Of a DNA stretch of 16,756 nt, positions 1 through 7,100 are shown one piece after another. This stretch comes from CAZFQD01 sp964520885. Lineage in GTDB: Bacteria > Bacillota > Clostridia > Oscillospirales > SIG519. The stretch covers positions 1 through 16,756 of the forward strand of contig CAZFQD010000038.1 of NCBI GenBank assembly GCA_964520885.1, read 5' to 3'. Numbering within the stretch: the first letter of the stretch is position 1; every line of letters begins with the position of its first letter. Under the pieces are notes generated by a model. That model saw only the letters and a list, made by a program, of their open reading frames with translations. It did not search any database and was not told the origin of the DNA. The position numbers and the translations under genes were made by a program.

Positions 1-527
1 CACAGTGAATTACAGTTATCTTGTGTAAATGGGAATAGTGTATCTAAAGTTTTGCAATCGTTACAGCCATTTGTCCACTTAATACAATTGTCAGGATGCA
101 CACACCTCCCGGTAAAAATCCAAGGGTCATGTATTGATAATATTGAAGGCTTAGAACCGCATAGCTCAATTAGCGAAAATAAAGGTATCTTTGTATTATG
201 AATTAAATGATAATGAACTAAATCTGCATTAATATATTCTTTTTCATTTAATAAAATATTTGATGTTAATGATAATTGAGAATGAACAGAAAGAATTTCA
301 TGTTCATATTTTAATAATTTATTCTCTATTTTAATACCCTCATTATCAAAAAAATCAATAACATTCTTATCGTTAGACATTTTATTAACGACAATCTGTT
401 TTGCAGAATGTATAGTGTTTTCATTAATAAATTTTTGAAGGTCATAACCATTAAATCTTCTTCCAGCTAAATCAACATTATTAATTTCAAGAATATTTAA
501 CGATTTAATATGCTTAGCATTTTTCAT
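1..527 (-). CDS. Glycosyltransferase (GT-B type), 3'-truncated by the window edge
   Basis: Reading the minus strand from the ATG at 527 gives an open frame of 175 codons that runs off the left edge, so the C-terminal part is missing. The start is supported by an AAGGGTG ribosome binding site 7 bases upstream, and it lies 2 bases after the stop of the preceding glycosyltransferase gene, which implies translational coupling. The N-terminus reads like a GT-B sugar transferase: an early GRRFNGYDL stretch (about residues 20-28), then HDPWIFTGRC at 133-142, followed by C148, W151, C155 and C158. The HDxWxFTGxC plus spaced Cys/Trp pattern resembles the colanic-acid WcaC-like group of glycosyltransferases. 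It would act on the cytoplasmic face of the membrane and add a sugar to a lipid-linked glycan. The donor and acceptor cannot be told from sequence. Fold assignment is good; the family name is by recollection of the motif. Confidence 0.8.
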   Translation of the reverse strand, partial: MKNAKHIKSLNILEINNVDLAGRRFNGYDLQKFINENTIHSAKQIVVNKMSNDKNVIDFFDNEGIKIENKLLKYEHEILSVHSQLSLTSNILLNEKEYINADLVHYHLIHNTKIPLFSLIELCGSKPSILSIHDPWIFTGRCVHPDNCIKWTNGCNDCKTLDTLFPFTQDNCNSL

Positions 528-529
528 AT

Positions 530-2377
530 TTATGCACCCTTAATAATTCGTTTAACTTTTAGAATAAATTTTTTTAACATAAATACAATCCCTTTTTCTT
601 TTAACATTCTAATGTATCTCATAACAAATCTAAAAGGTCTTGTATATACCCAAGAAGGACTATGCATTAAATTTAGGCAGTTTGGACAAAAGGTATTTTC
701 GTTATTGTATTTACCATATTTTAAATTAATATTATCAATATATATTTCGCATAATAAAGAAATCTCTATGTCAAAATGTTTATATTTTTCATCATTTAAC
801 AAGTATGTTAAAATATTTTTTATTCCTTTTATGCTTTTTTCGGTATTATATGCGGCTGAATTTTCATCAGTATTTACAATAGTTAAAGCTTCATCTATTC
901 CAAATAATTGTTCATTTTTAAGCAACTCTAACCAATAGCAAGTATCTTCGCCTATTTTTAGATTTTCATTAAATTTAACACCACTATTTATTAAAAACTC
1001 TTTTTTTATCATTACTGTAGGTGTTGCAATTGGACAATTATAAATAAACTCAGGTATTACAATTCCTTTTTTAATTCCAGAATGTATAATATCTTCTCTT
1101 TTGGAACTTTTCCTTAAATATGAAGTGTGAGAAATATTTGAACCCCTAATAATCATTTCAAATAATTGTTTTTTAATTTTATCATTAACAAAACTATCAT
1201 CTGAATCTAAAAAAACTATATATTCACCACTTGAATTGCCAATACCAATATTTCTTGCTGACGCAGGACCTAAATTCTTTTCTAAATTTATTAATTTAAT
1301 TCGCTCATCATTATTAATGTATTCTTTTATTATTTCAATGTTTTCTGTTGAACAATCGTTTACAAGTATAATTTCTAAATATTTATGTGTTTGAGTCAAA
1401 ACAGATTCTATTGCATTTTTAAGTTTATCAATGCGATTATAAAAAGGTATTATTACAGAAACTTTAGTTTCTTTCATTTTCTCGATTATTATATACTTTT
1501 CATTTAATAATATCTTCTGTTTTTGTTCAAAACAATAATTTTTTGTTTGTTCATAAGGAGTTGTTTCTAAAAAAGATATCATCTCATCATAAAAATTATA
1601 TTCACTACCTTCAAGTCTAATTTTATCATTTGTAGATAATGCATCTATCATTTCTATCCATATTTTATTCCCCTCAGTTAAAACCTTTGGATTACAATTG
1701 GTTGCTTGCTTACTATGTAGTCTTGTAATAACTAAAACATCAGGCATATGAACAAATCTATACCTTTTTTTTATCATTCGTAGCCACATTTCATAATCCT
1801 GAGTGCATCTAAGTTCCTCATTAAACAGACCAACATCATCAAATATTTTTTTATTTACTAATAAAGTAAGCCCATTAATACATCCTCTATACAAGGCATA
1901 TTCCTGTTTTTTAGTTAACATTTCATGATTATGAATAACTGGTTGATAAATTGGTTCGCTATTTTCATCAATAAATTTATAATTTGAGTAAAGAATTGTA
2001 TTTTTATCATCTAAACTTGATAATAATTCTATTTGTTTTTCTATCTTTTCAGGCATATAAATATCATCATGACTAAGCCATGAAAAATATTCACCTGTCA
2101 TTTCTTTAATGCCTAAATTAAGGGCGGTTGATACTCCGCCATTTTCTTTTTTAAAGTATCTTATTTTATTACCATAAGATAAAGCAATCTTATCTGTTTC
2201 ATCCGTGCTACCGTCATTTACAACAATAATTTCAATGTTATCGTATGTTTGGGCTAATGCACTGTCAATTGCTTCTTTCATATAGATAGCACCATTATAC
2301 ACTGGTATTACTATTGATACCTTAGGATTAATTGTTGTTGAATTTTTTTTAATATTTTGTGTTTCCTTTGTTTTCAT
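530..2377 (-). CDS. Tandem two-domain family 2 glycosyltransferase
   Basis: A 615-residue protein with two complete GT-A (family 2) domains. The first starts near residue 19 (KVSIVIPVYNG) and has its DxD-type motif at H103-D104-D105. The second starts near residue 305 (KVSVIIPFYN) and has D391-S392-D393-D394. Two catalytic domains in one chain suggest it adds two sugars in alternation or in sequence, on the cytoplasmic side of the membrane, during surface polysaccharide synthesis. After the second domain comes a Cys pair, CPNC at 564-567, then H572, and SPSW..TRPFR at 573-583, which resembles the S.SW..T.PLR segment seen near the ends of many bacterial glycosyltransferases. It ends in a basic amphipathic tail. 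The start has a GGGAG site 6 bases upstream. It is the third gene of a four-gene operon, 15 bases after the previous gene. No nucleotide-sugar specificity can be assigned. Confidence 0.9.
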   Translation of the reverse strand: MKTKETQNIKKNSTTINPKVSIVIPVYNGAIYMKEAIDSALAQTYDNIEIIVVNDGSTDETDKIALSYGNKIRYFKKENGGVSTALNLGIKEMTGEYFSWLSHDDIYMPEKIEKQIELLSSLDDKNTILYSNYKFIDENSEPIYQPVIHNHEMLTKKQEYALYRGCINGLTLLVNKKIFDDVGLFNEELRCTQDYEMWLRMIKKRYRFVHMPDVLVITRLHSKQATNCNPKVLTEGNKIWIEMIDALSTNDKIRLEGSEYNFYDEMISFLETTPYEQTKNYCFEQKQKILLNEKYIIIEKMKETKVSVIIPFYNRIDKLKNAIESVLTQTHKYLEIILVNDCSTENIEIIKEYINNDERIKLINLEKNLGPASARNIGIGNSSGEYIVFLDSDDSFVNDKIKKQLFEMIIRGSNISHTSYLRKSSKREDIIHSGIKKGIVIPEFIYNCPIATPTVMIKKEFLINSGVKFNENLKIGEDTCYWLELLKNEQLFGIDEALTIVNTDENSAAYNTEKSIKGIKNILTYLLNDEKYKHFDIEISLLCEIYIDNINLKYGKYNNENTFCPNCLNLMHSPSWVYTRPFRFVMRYIRMLKEKGIVFMLKKFILKVKRIIKGA

Positions 2378-2392
2378 TCTTTTCTCCCAAAA

Positions 2393-3655
2393 TTAAAAAT
2401 TCTTAATATATTTCAATAATTTTTTGTTTTTTATTTTCCATTTATCAACGAAATATTTCCCTTTATGTTCAAATAATAATTTATGTTCTTTGGAACCGCT
2501 CTTAGTTGTTTGATGTGGCAAATGCTCAACTCCAAGATATGGGCAATAAATTATCTTTTTCCCTGCATCTCTGATTTTCAGTGATATATCAGTATCTTCA
2601 TAACAAGTAGGGTCATAATTTATATCAAATCCCTTTATTTTTTCAAATAATTTTTTGGTAATTATTAAACCTCCTGAACCTAAATATCCAATGTCTTGAC
2701 GATATAAATATTTTGGAGGCATATATCTAAATGGAAAACTATCAACAATATGCTCAGCATAACCATTTTTATTAAACCAACCTGCCGCCCATCCAATTGC
2801 ACCTACATTTTTATCTAATATTGTTAAATAATTATCTAACCAATATTCATATATTGCCCATTGGTCACTATCTAAAAAGATTATGTATTCACCTTTTGCA
2901 ATACTAACTCCCAAATTTCTACCAGATGCACAACCGTTTTTCTCGTTTCTAATTATTTTTATCTTACTACTGTATTGCTCAACTAACATTTCATATGAAC
3001 CGTCAGCACTTTGATTGTCTACAATAATTATTTCATAATTATATCTATTATTATATAACAATAAACTATCAATACACTTATTTATAATATTCTTATTATT
3101 ATAGTTTAAAATTATTATAGAAAGATTGTTTTTAAACTTTTCAGATACATCTTGTAGATTATGTATTTTATTAATACATTTATTACACCAATATTCTTTA
3201 TTCTCTTCACTCTCGAGTTTTTCATTTTTTTCTTTAATTATTTGAACATTTTTGTAATAATTAATAACATTATACTTTTCTAAATTTTCAATATTTTCAT
3301 CGAGAATAATAATTGTATTCTTATTTAACATTTTAGTTATTTTTATTAATAACATATTATTAATTTTCTTATGAATATTTAGTGGCAAGCTTATATTTTT
3401 TTCTTTTCTATTATCTTGTTCAAAAAAATAATTTACTGTAAACCCCATTTCATTGAATGTTCTTGCGTATTGAGAAAAAAGGTTTAGAGATTTGTTGAAA
3501 TAATATGATTGTTTTGAAAATATAAATATCTTCTTATTTTCTTTAATCACTAAACTTTTATTAATATAATAAGATATAAAGTTTAATATCTTTACACCTA
3601 CTTTTTTTATAACTCCAAAAAAACCATATCTTTTAAATAAAGATAGTATTTTCAT
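2393..3655 (-). CDS. Family 2 glycosyltransferase with an unusual N-terminal extension
   Basis: A 420-residue protein. The GT-A domain occupies about residues 178-400: it opens with LSIIILNYNN, has DxD-type residues D262-S263-D264, a GSGGLIITKK segment, and an ECxD-like acidic segment YEDTDISLKIRDAG, as in rhamnosyltransferase-like GT2 enzymes. The first 155 residues are not GT-A. They include an IFIFSKQSYYFNKSLNLFSQ stretch (from about 43) and a GFTVNYFF strand, which look like the first beta-alpha unit of a GT-B enzyme that lacks its other half. A CNKC pair at 157-160 with H165 joins the two parts. The start has an AGGTG site 9 bases upstream, and the gene follows its upstream neighbour by 20 bases. 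Its role is sugar transfer in a surface polymer; the linkage is unknown. The N-terminal assignment is my inference. Confidence 0.87.
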   Translation of the reverse strand: MKILSLFKRYGFFGVIKKVGVKILNFISYYINKSLVIKENKKIFIFSKQSYYFNKSLNLFSQYARTFNEMGFTVNYFFEQDNRKEKNISLPLNIHKKINNMLLIKITKMLNKNTIIILDENIENLEKYNVINYYKNVQIIKEKNEKLESEENKEYWCNKCINKIHNLQDVSEKFKNNLSIIILNYNNKNIINKCIDSLLLYNNRYNYEIIIVDNQSADGSYEMLVEQYSSKIKIIRNEKNGCASGRNLGVSIAKGEYIIFLDSDQWAIYEYWLDNYLTILDKNVGAIGWAAGWFNKNGYAEHIVDSFPFRYMPPKYLYRQDIGYLGSGGLIITKKLFEKIKGFDINYDPTCYEDTDISLKIRDAGKKIIYCPYLGVEHLPHQTTKSGSKEHKLLFEHKGKYFVDKWKIKNKKLLKYIKNF

Positions 3656-3675
3656 AACTTAGCACACCTGCCTCA

Positions 3676-4929
3676 CTACCAGTTCATTATTATGCTTTTC
3701 ACCTTATTGTTCCAAGAATTTTCTAAAGCAACATTTTTTAACTTTTTTATAAATTCGACATCATCTCTTAATAAAATAGCTTGGTCAATTTTATCAATAA
3801 ACTCTTCGTATGTATTGCCGATAAACACTTGCTCAACAGCTATACATTCAGGCATTGCAGTGCAAACTGAGGGTTTTCCCGCCGCCAAATATTCAAATAG
3901 TTTGACAGGCGAGGTGGAAAGGGTGATTTCATTAACTTTAAATGGAATTATGCAAATATCAAATGCTGTAATATATGAACTTAATTCAGAATATTTTTTA
4001 GGACCTAAAAAGTGAAGATTTTTAAGTTTTGTGATTTTACTATTAGCAAATGCTTTGTCGTATTCCCAGCCAATTAATACAAAATTATAATTTGGACGAT
4101 GGACAGCTAAATAACCCATTAAATCGTAATCAAACCAATTTGCCAAAGCTCCAAAGTAGCCTATTATTGGCTTACCCTCATCAACTATCTTTCTAATATC
4201 ATAAAGTTGTTTATAACTATCGCTTTGCACTTGCCAATGCTCATATTCAACACCATTACAAGCAAAAATACTATTATTTTTTGATTTTCTTATTTTATTG
4301 ACCTTATCATAAAGAATTTTTGCTGAACTAACAATAATATTATCAGTGTCTTTTATTAATTTTGAATGCATTTTTAAAAAGCTTTTTGGAATTTTTGTGC
4401 CTGAAATTTCCGATGATATTTCATCAATATATTCATATAATACAGTAAAACCTTGCTTTTTAAATGACATTAAATAATTATACGAAGTATATAGATTTGT
4501 TGAGCAATTGTGAATTACTTTCTTTTTGTTAAAGCTTTTAAGTTCTTTTTTTAAAATAAACATTAAAATTGGATTATCAATATCAATTAGATATAAATTG
4601 TTTTCAATGCATGAAAAGAGCTCTTTTTGCTTATCTCTAAAAGAATTTTTTGCATAAAAAACAAGCACTCCACTTCTTGCTAAGTTTAATGCTATATGTT
4701 GTGCTCTTTGAAATGACCCAGCATTCCATCCAAATCTAAAACAAAAAATGTCTACAAAATCATACTTTGAATTTTCAATTATTATTCTGCATTGCTCTCT
4801 AATTTTTTTAATTATAAACATAGACTTAACTGTATTTAATATTTTGAGAAGAAAAAATATGATTAATCTTAAATAATATGATACATTTGTTTTAGTAAAT
4901 GCTTTAATCATTAGAATTTTACCTACCAT
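3676..4929 (-). CDS. GT-B fold glycosyltransferase (GT4-like)
   Basis: A 417-residue protein and the first gene of the glycosyltransferase operon. Residues 19-41 are strongly hydrophobic and could anchor it to the membrane. Next comes GWNAGSFQRAQHIALNLA (about 67-84), the QR.QH..A..LA signature at the start of many GT-B enzymes. The nucleotide-sugar half contains FLGPKKYSELSSY and the SPVKLFEYLAAGKPSV segment with E346, the usual retaining GT4 donor-binding region. It would transfer a sugar from a nucleotide donor to a membrane-bound acceptor. Two starts are possible: ATG at 4929, with GGAG 11 bases upstream, or ATG at 4911, with TAGGT 9 bases upstream. I kept the longer form because the promoter leaves a leader of about 30 bases for it. 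The promoter at 4966-4994 drives this gene and the three after it. Confidence 0.88.
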   Translation of the reverse strand: MVGKILMIKAFTKTNVSYYLRLIIFFLLKILNTVKSMFIIKKIREQCRIIIENSKYDFVDIFCFRFGWNAGSFQRAQHIALNLARSGVLVFYAKNSFRDKQKELFSCIENNLYLIDIDNPILMFILKKELKSFNKKKVIHNCSTNLYTSYNYLMSFKKQGFTVLYEYIDEISSEISGTKIPKSFLKMHSKLIKDTDNIIVSSAKILYDKVNKIRKSKNNSIFACNGVEYEHWQVQSDSYKQLYDIRKIVDEGKPIIGYFGALANWFDYDLMGYLAVHRPNYNFVLIGWEYDKAFANSKITKLKNLHFLGPKKYSELSSYITAFDICIIPFKVNEITLSTSPVKLFEYLAAGKPSVCTAMPECIAVEQVFIGNTYEEFIDKIDQAILLRDDVEFIKKLKNVALENSWNNKVKSIIMNW

Positions 4930-4965
4930 TAATTTTTCAACTCCAAAGCTAAATTTACCAAATGC

Positions 4966-4994
4966 ATTATATTATAAATAATGATTATTGTCAA
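4966..4994 (-). promoter_or_regulatory. Consensus SigA promoter of the glycosyltransferase operon
   Basis: On the minus strand, TTGACA (4994-4989) is followed by exactly 17 bases and then TATAAT (4971-4966), a perfect match to the vegetative SigA consensus. The expected start of transcription is about 4958-4960, giving a leader of roughly 30 bases before the ATG at 4929. It lies in the 75-base gap after the SpoIIQ-like gene, so the glycosyltransferase operon can be expressed independently of that gene. I see no hairpin terminator between the two. Confidence 0.85.
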
Positions 4995-5004
4995 ATTTAT
5001 TATC

Positions 5005-5739
5005 TTAATTTTTTAGCATTTGAATTGGATTTAACATTATTCCGTCTTTTACCATTTCAAAATGAAGATGTGGTTCATCCAATGCCTCAAATACATTAGT
5101 TTCACCCAATTTACCTATAATATCTCCTGCAAAAACTGTTTGTCCCTTTTTTACAAAAGTGTCTTTATTTAAACCACAATAAACAGTTTTTATGCCATCG
5201 CTATGCAAAATAATTATTGTAATACCTTTTAACTCATCTAAATAAATTTCTTCTATAGTTCCATCTGCTGAGGCAATTATTTCTTGACCAATAGCCCCAT
5301 TAATATCAATACCATTATGAGTTCTCCAATCATTCATAGTTTTTGAAAAAATCAAGGTGTCAGCTGAAAAATATTTTGAAATACTGCCTACTAATGGCAT
5401 ATGATAAACTAAAACTTTTGGTTTTGATGATGAGCTTTGATTTGAAGAAATTGATGATATTTCTTCATTAATTAGACTATTAGCGTTATTTTCTTTAATT
5501 CCCTCTTGGGGATTTATAACTTGCTGGTTATTATTTTCATCCTCAATAGTTTTGCTCGGCTCGCTTGTTAATGCAATTTTACTCCATTCATCATCATTAA
5601 TTTCACTTAAAACATTTTGTATTGAAAGATATCCTACTGTTCCTACAGCTGCTACACAAAGCATTAACACAAAATAAAAGCCTCTTCCCTTTAAAAAATT
5701 AATTATATTTTTTTTCTTTTTTGGATAATATCCTTTCAT
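5005..5739 (-). CDS. spoIIQ: SpoIIQ-like membrane-anchored M23 (LytM) peptidase
   Basis: A 244-residue protein with a short basic cytoplasmic N-terminus, one membrane segment at about 21-38, a low-complexity Ser/Asn/Glu-rich linker, and a C-terminal LytM/M23 domain. The zinc ligands are all present: H141 and D145 in THNGID, and H224 and H226 in HLHFE. This is the architecture of SpoIIQ, the forespore membrane protein that pairs with SpoIIIAH to form the channel across the engulfment membranes; the DWRTHNGID segment is typical of clostridial SpoIIQ proteins. By recollection, Bacillus subtilis SpoIIQ has lost the full zinc site while clostridial forms keep it. I chose the ATG at 5739 because an upstream in-frame ATG at 5751 has its AAGGA directly abutting it, whereas 5739 sits 12 bases after AAGGA. 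A SigF-like promoter lies upstream. Alternative: a vegetative M23 envelope endopeptidase. M23 assignment is near certain, the spoIIQ name about 0.65. Confidence 0.85.
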   Translation of the reverse strand: MKGYYPKKKKNIINFLKGRGFYFVLMLCVAAVGTVGYLSIQNVLSEINDDEWSKIALTSEPSKTIEDENNNQQVINPQEGIKENNANSLINEEISSISSNQSSSSKPKVLVYHMPLVGSISKYFSADTLIFSKTMNDWRTHNGIDINGAIGQEIIASADGTIEEIYLDELKGITIIILHSDGIKTVYCGLNKDTFVKKGQTVFAGDIIGKLGETNVFEALDEPHLHFEMVKDGIMLNPIQMLKN

Positions 5740-5800
5740 TCTAATAATCATTCCTTTCTTGCTTTATTTTTATTTTTCTCAAATATAATATCTCTAACAA

Positions 5801-5830
5801 TATTTTCGTCTTAATGCAAAGGTTTTATTC
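5801..5830 (-). promoter_or_regulatory. Candidate SigF-type sporulation promoter for the SpoIIQ-like gene
   Basis: On the minus strand, GAATA (5830-5826), a 15-base spacer and GACGAAAATA (5810-5801) fit the forespore SigF pattern as I know it from Bacillus (-35 GYWTA, 15 bases, -10 GGNRANANTW) at all but two positions. Transcription would begin near 5794, about 55 bases before the ATG at 5739. No convincing SigA promoter was seen for this gene. SigF control is what is known for spoIIQ in Bacillus subtilis, so promoter and gene identity support one another. In an AT-rich region a chance match is possible. Confidence 0.5.
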
Positions 5831-5912
5831 AAAAAAATATAATCATTTTTTACAATTAGATTGTTAAAGAAATAACAATATTTATGATTTACCACAAAAT
5901 TTTTTTTGATAA

Positions 5913-5941
5913 TTGACTTATATATTAATCACCTATATAAT
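5913..5941 (+). promoter_or_regulatory. SigA promoter of serC-serA
   Basis: TTGACT (5913-5918), a 17-base spacer and TATAAT (5936-5941) form a near-perfect SigA promoter. Transcription should start near 5948, leaving a short leader of about 27 bases that ends in a GGAGGT ribosome binding site (5963-5968), 6 bases before the serC ATG. The leader is too short for a T-box or a riboswitch, so regulation would have to act at the promoter itself. The promoter is overlapped by a 12-bp inverted repeat listed separately. Confidence 0.83.
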
Positions 5942-5951
5942 TAATATATAA
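5918..5951. repeat. 12-bp inverted repeat over the serC promoter, possible operator
   Basis: TTATATATTAAT (5918-5929) and its exact reverse complement ATTAATATATAA (5940-5951) flank a 10-base centre. The left arm lies in the promoter spacer and the right arm overlaps the -10 box and the transcription start. The half-site centres are 22 bases apart, two helical turns, which suits a dimeric repressor. Both arms consist only of A and T, so chance symmetry is more likely than in mixed sequence. Confidence 0.45.
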
Positions 5952-5974
5952 ATTAACATTTTGGAGGTATTTAA

Positions 5975-7054
5975 ATGAATAGGGTTTTTAATTTTTCTGC
6001 TGGTCCTTCTGTGTTGCCTGTTGAGGTTCTAAAAAAAGCATCCAATGAAATGCTTAATTTTGGTGATAGCGGTATGTCAGTTATGGAAATGAGCCATCGT
6101 TCAAAAGTTTTTATGTCAATTATAGATGATTGCGAAAAACTTTTGAGAGAGTTAATGAATATTCCTGACAATTACAAAGTTTTATTTTTGCAAGGGGGTG
6201 CATCTTCTCAATTCTCTATGATTCCATTGAATTTATTAAAAAATGGCAAGGCTGACTATGTTATTACCGGAGCATGGGCAAAAAAGGCATATTCAGAAGC
6301 TAAGAGATACGGAAATATTAATGTTATTGCTTCCTCAGATGATAAAACCTTTAATTATATTCCTGAATTAGATAAATCAAAATTTGATAGTAGTGCTGAT
6401 TATTTTTACATTTGTCAAAACAACACTATTTATGGAACGAGATGGACTTCTTTACCAGATACAAAAGGTGTTCCAATTGTATCAGATATGTCCTCGTGTA
6501 TTTTATCCGAAGTTGTTGATATTTCTAAATACGGTGTAATTTTTGCTGGTGCTCAAAAAAATATGGGTCCTGCAGGTCTTACAGTAGTTATTATCCGTGA
6601 GGATTTATTAGGTTTTCAAATGGATAATACTCCAACAATGTTTAAATATAACATTCATGTTGAAAATGGTTCTATGTATAATACTCCTCCAACCTATGCA
6701 ATTTACATATGCAAATTAGTGCTTGAATGGTTAAAGGATTTGGGTAGTATTCCTGCTATGCAAAAAATTAATGAAAAAAAAGCAAGTTTAATTTATGATT
6801 ATCTTGATAATTCAAAACTTTTCAATGCCACAGTTTTTGGAAAAGACCGTTCACTTATGAACATTCCTTTTGTAACAGGAAATGATGAGATAGATGATAA
6901 ATTTGTTAAGACTGCTACAAAAGTAGGTTTTGTTAATCTTAAAGGACACCGCTCTGTTGGTGGAATGAGAGCAAGTATTTATAATGCTATGCCAATTGAA
7001 GGTGTAGAGGCTCTAATTGCCTTGATGAAAAAATTTGAAAAAGAAAATTCTTAA
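5975..7054 (+). CDS. serC: Phosphoserine aminotransferase
   Basis: A 359-residue protein, the normal length for SerC. It belongs to the class V, fold-type I PLP aminotransferases. The N-terminal FNFSAGPSVLP, the LFLQGGASSQF segment and the GAQKNMGPAGL segment are diagnostic; K195 in the last one is the expected Schiff-base lysine. It converts 3-phosphohydroxypyruvate and glutamate to phosphoserine and 2-oxoglutarate in the cytoplasm, the second step of serine synthesis. The same enzyme commonly also serves the DXP-independent pyridoxal phosphate route as PdxF. The ATG has a GGAGGT site 6 bases upstream and a strong promoter before it. It is followed 46 bases later by serA on the same strand, so the first two steps of the pathway are co-transcribed. 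Confidence 0.97.
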   Translation: MNRVFNFSAGPSVLPVEVLKKASNEMLNFGDSGMSVMEMSHRSKVFMSIIDDCEKLLRELMNIPDNYKVLFLQGGASSQFSMIPLNLLKNGKADYVITGAWAKKAYSEAKRYGNINVIASSDDKTFNYIPELDKSKFDSSADYFYICQNNTIYGTRWTSLPDTKGVPIVSDMSSCILSEVVDISKYGVIFAGAQKNMGPAGLTVVIIREDLLGFQMDNTPTMFKYNIHVENGSMYNTPPTYAIYICKLVLEWLKDLGSIPAMQKINEKKASLIYDYLDNSKLFNATVFGKDRSLMNIPFVTGNDEIDDKFVKTATKVGFVNLKGHRSVGGMRASIYNAMPIEGVEALIALMKKFEKENS

Positions 7055-7100
7055 AAAAGATGTTGGATATTGAAAATTGGAAATGAAAGGATAAAAAAAT

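Noticed and set aside
510..938. Open frame of 142 codons on the plus strand
   Set aside because: It lies entirely antisense to the tandem glycosyltransferase gene apart from a few bases, has no ribosome binding site and low-complexity composition.
3692..4015. Open frame of 107 codons on the plus strand
   Set aside because: Antisense to the GT-B glycosyltransferase gene and covers its donor-binding region; no start signals.
5860..5879. 7-bp inverted repeat ATTGTTA/TAACAAT in the spoIIQ-serC gap
   Set aside because: Short, A/T-rich, and not aligned with either promoter; chance occurrence is likely.
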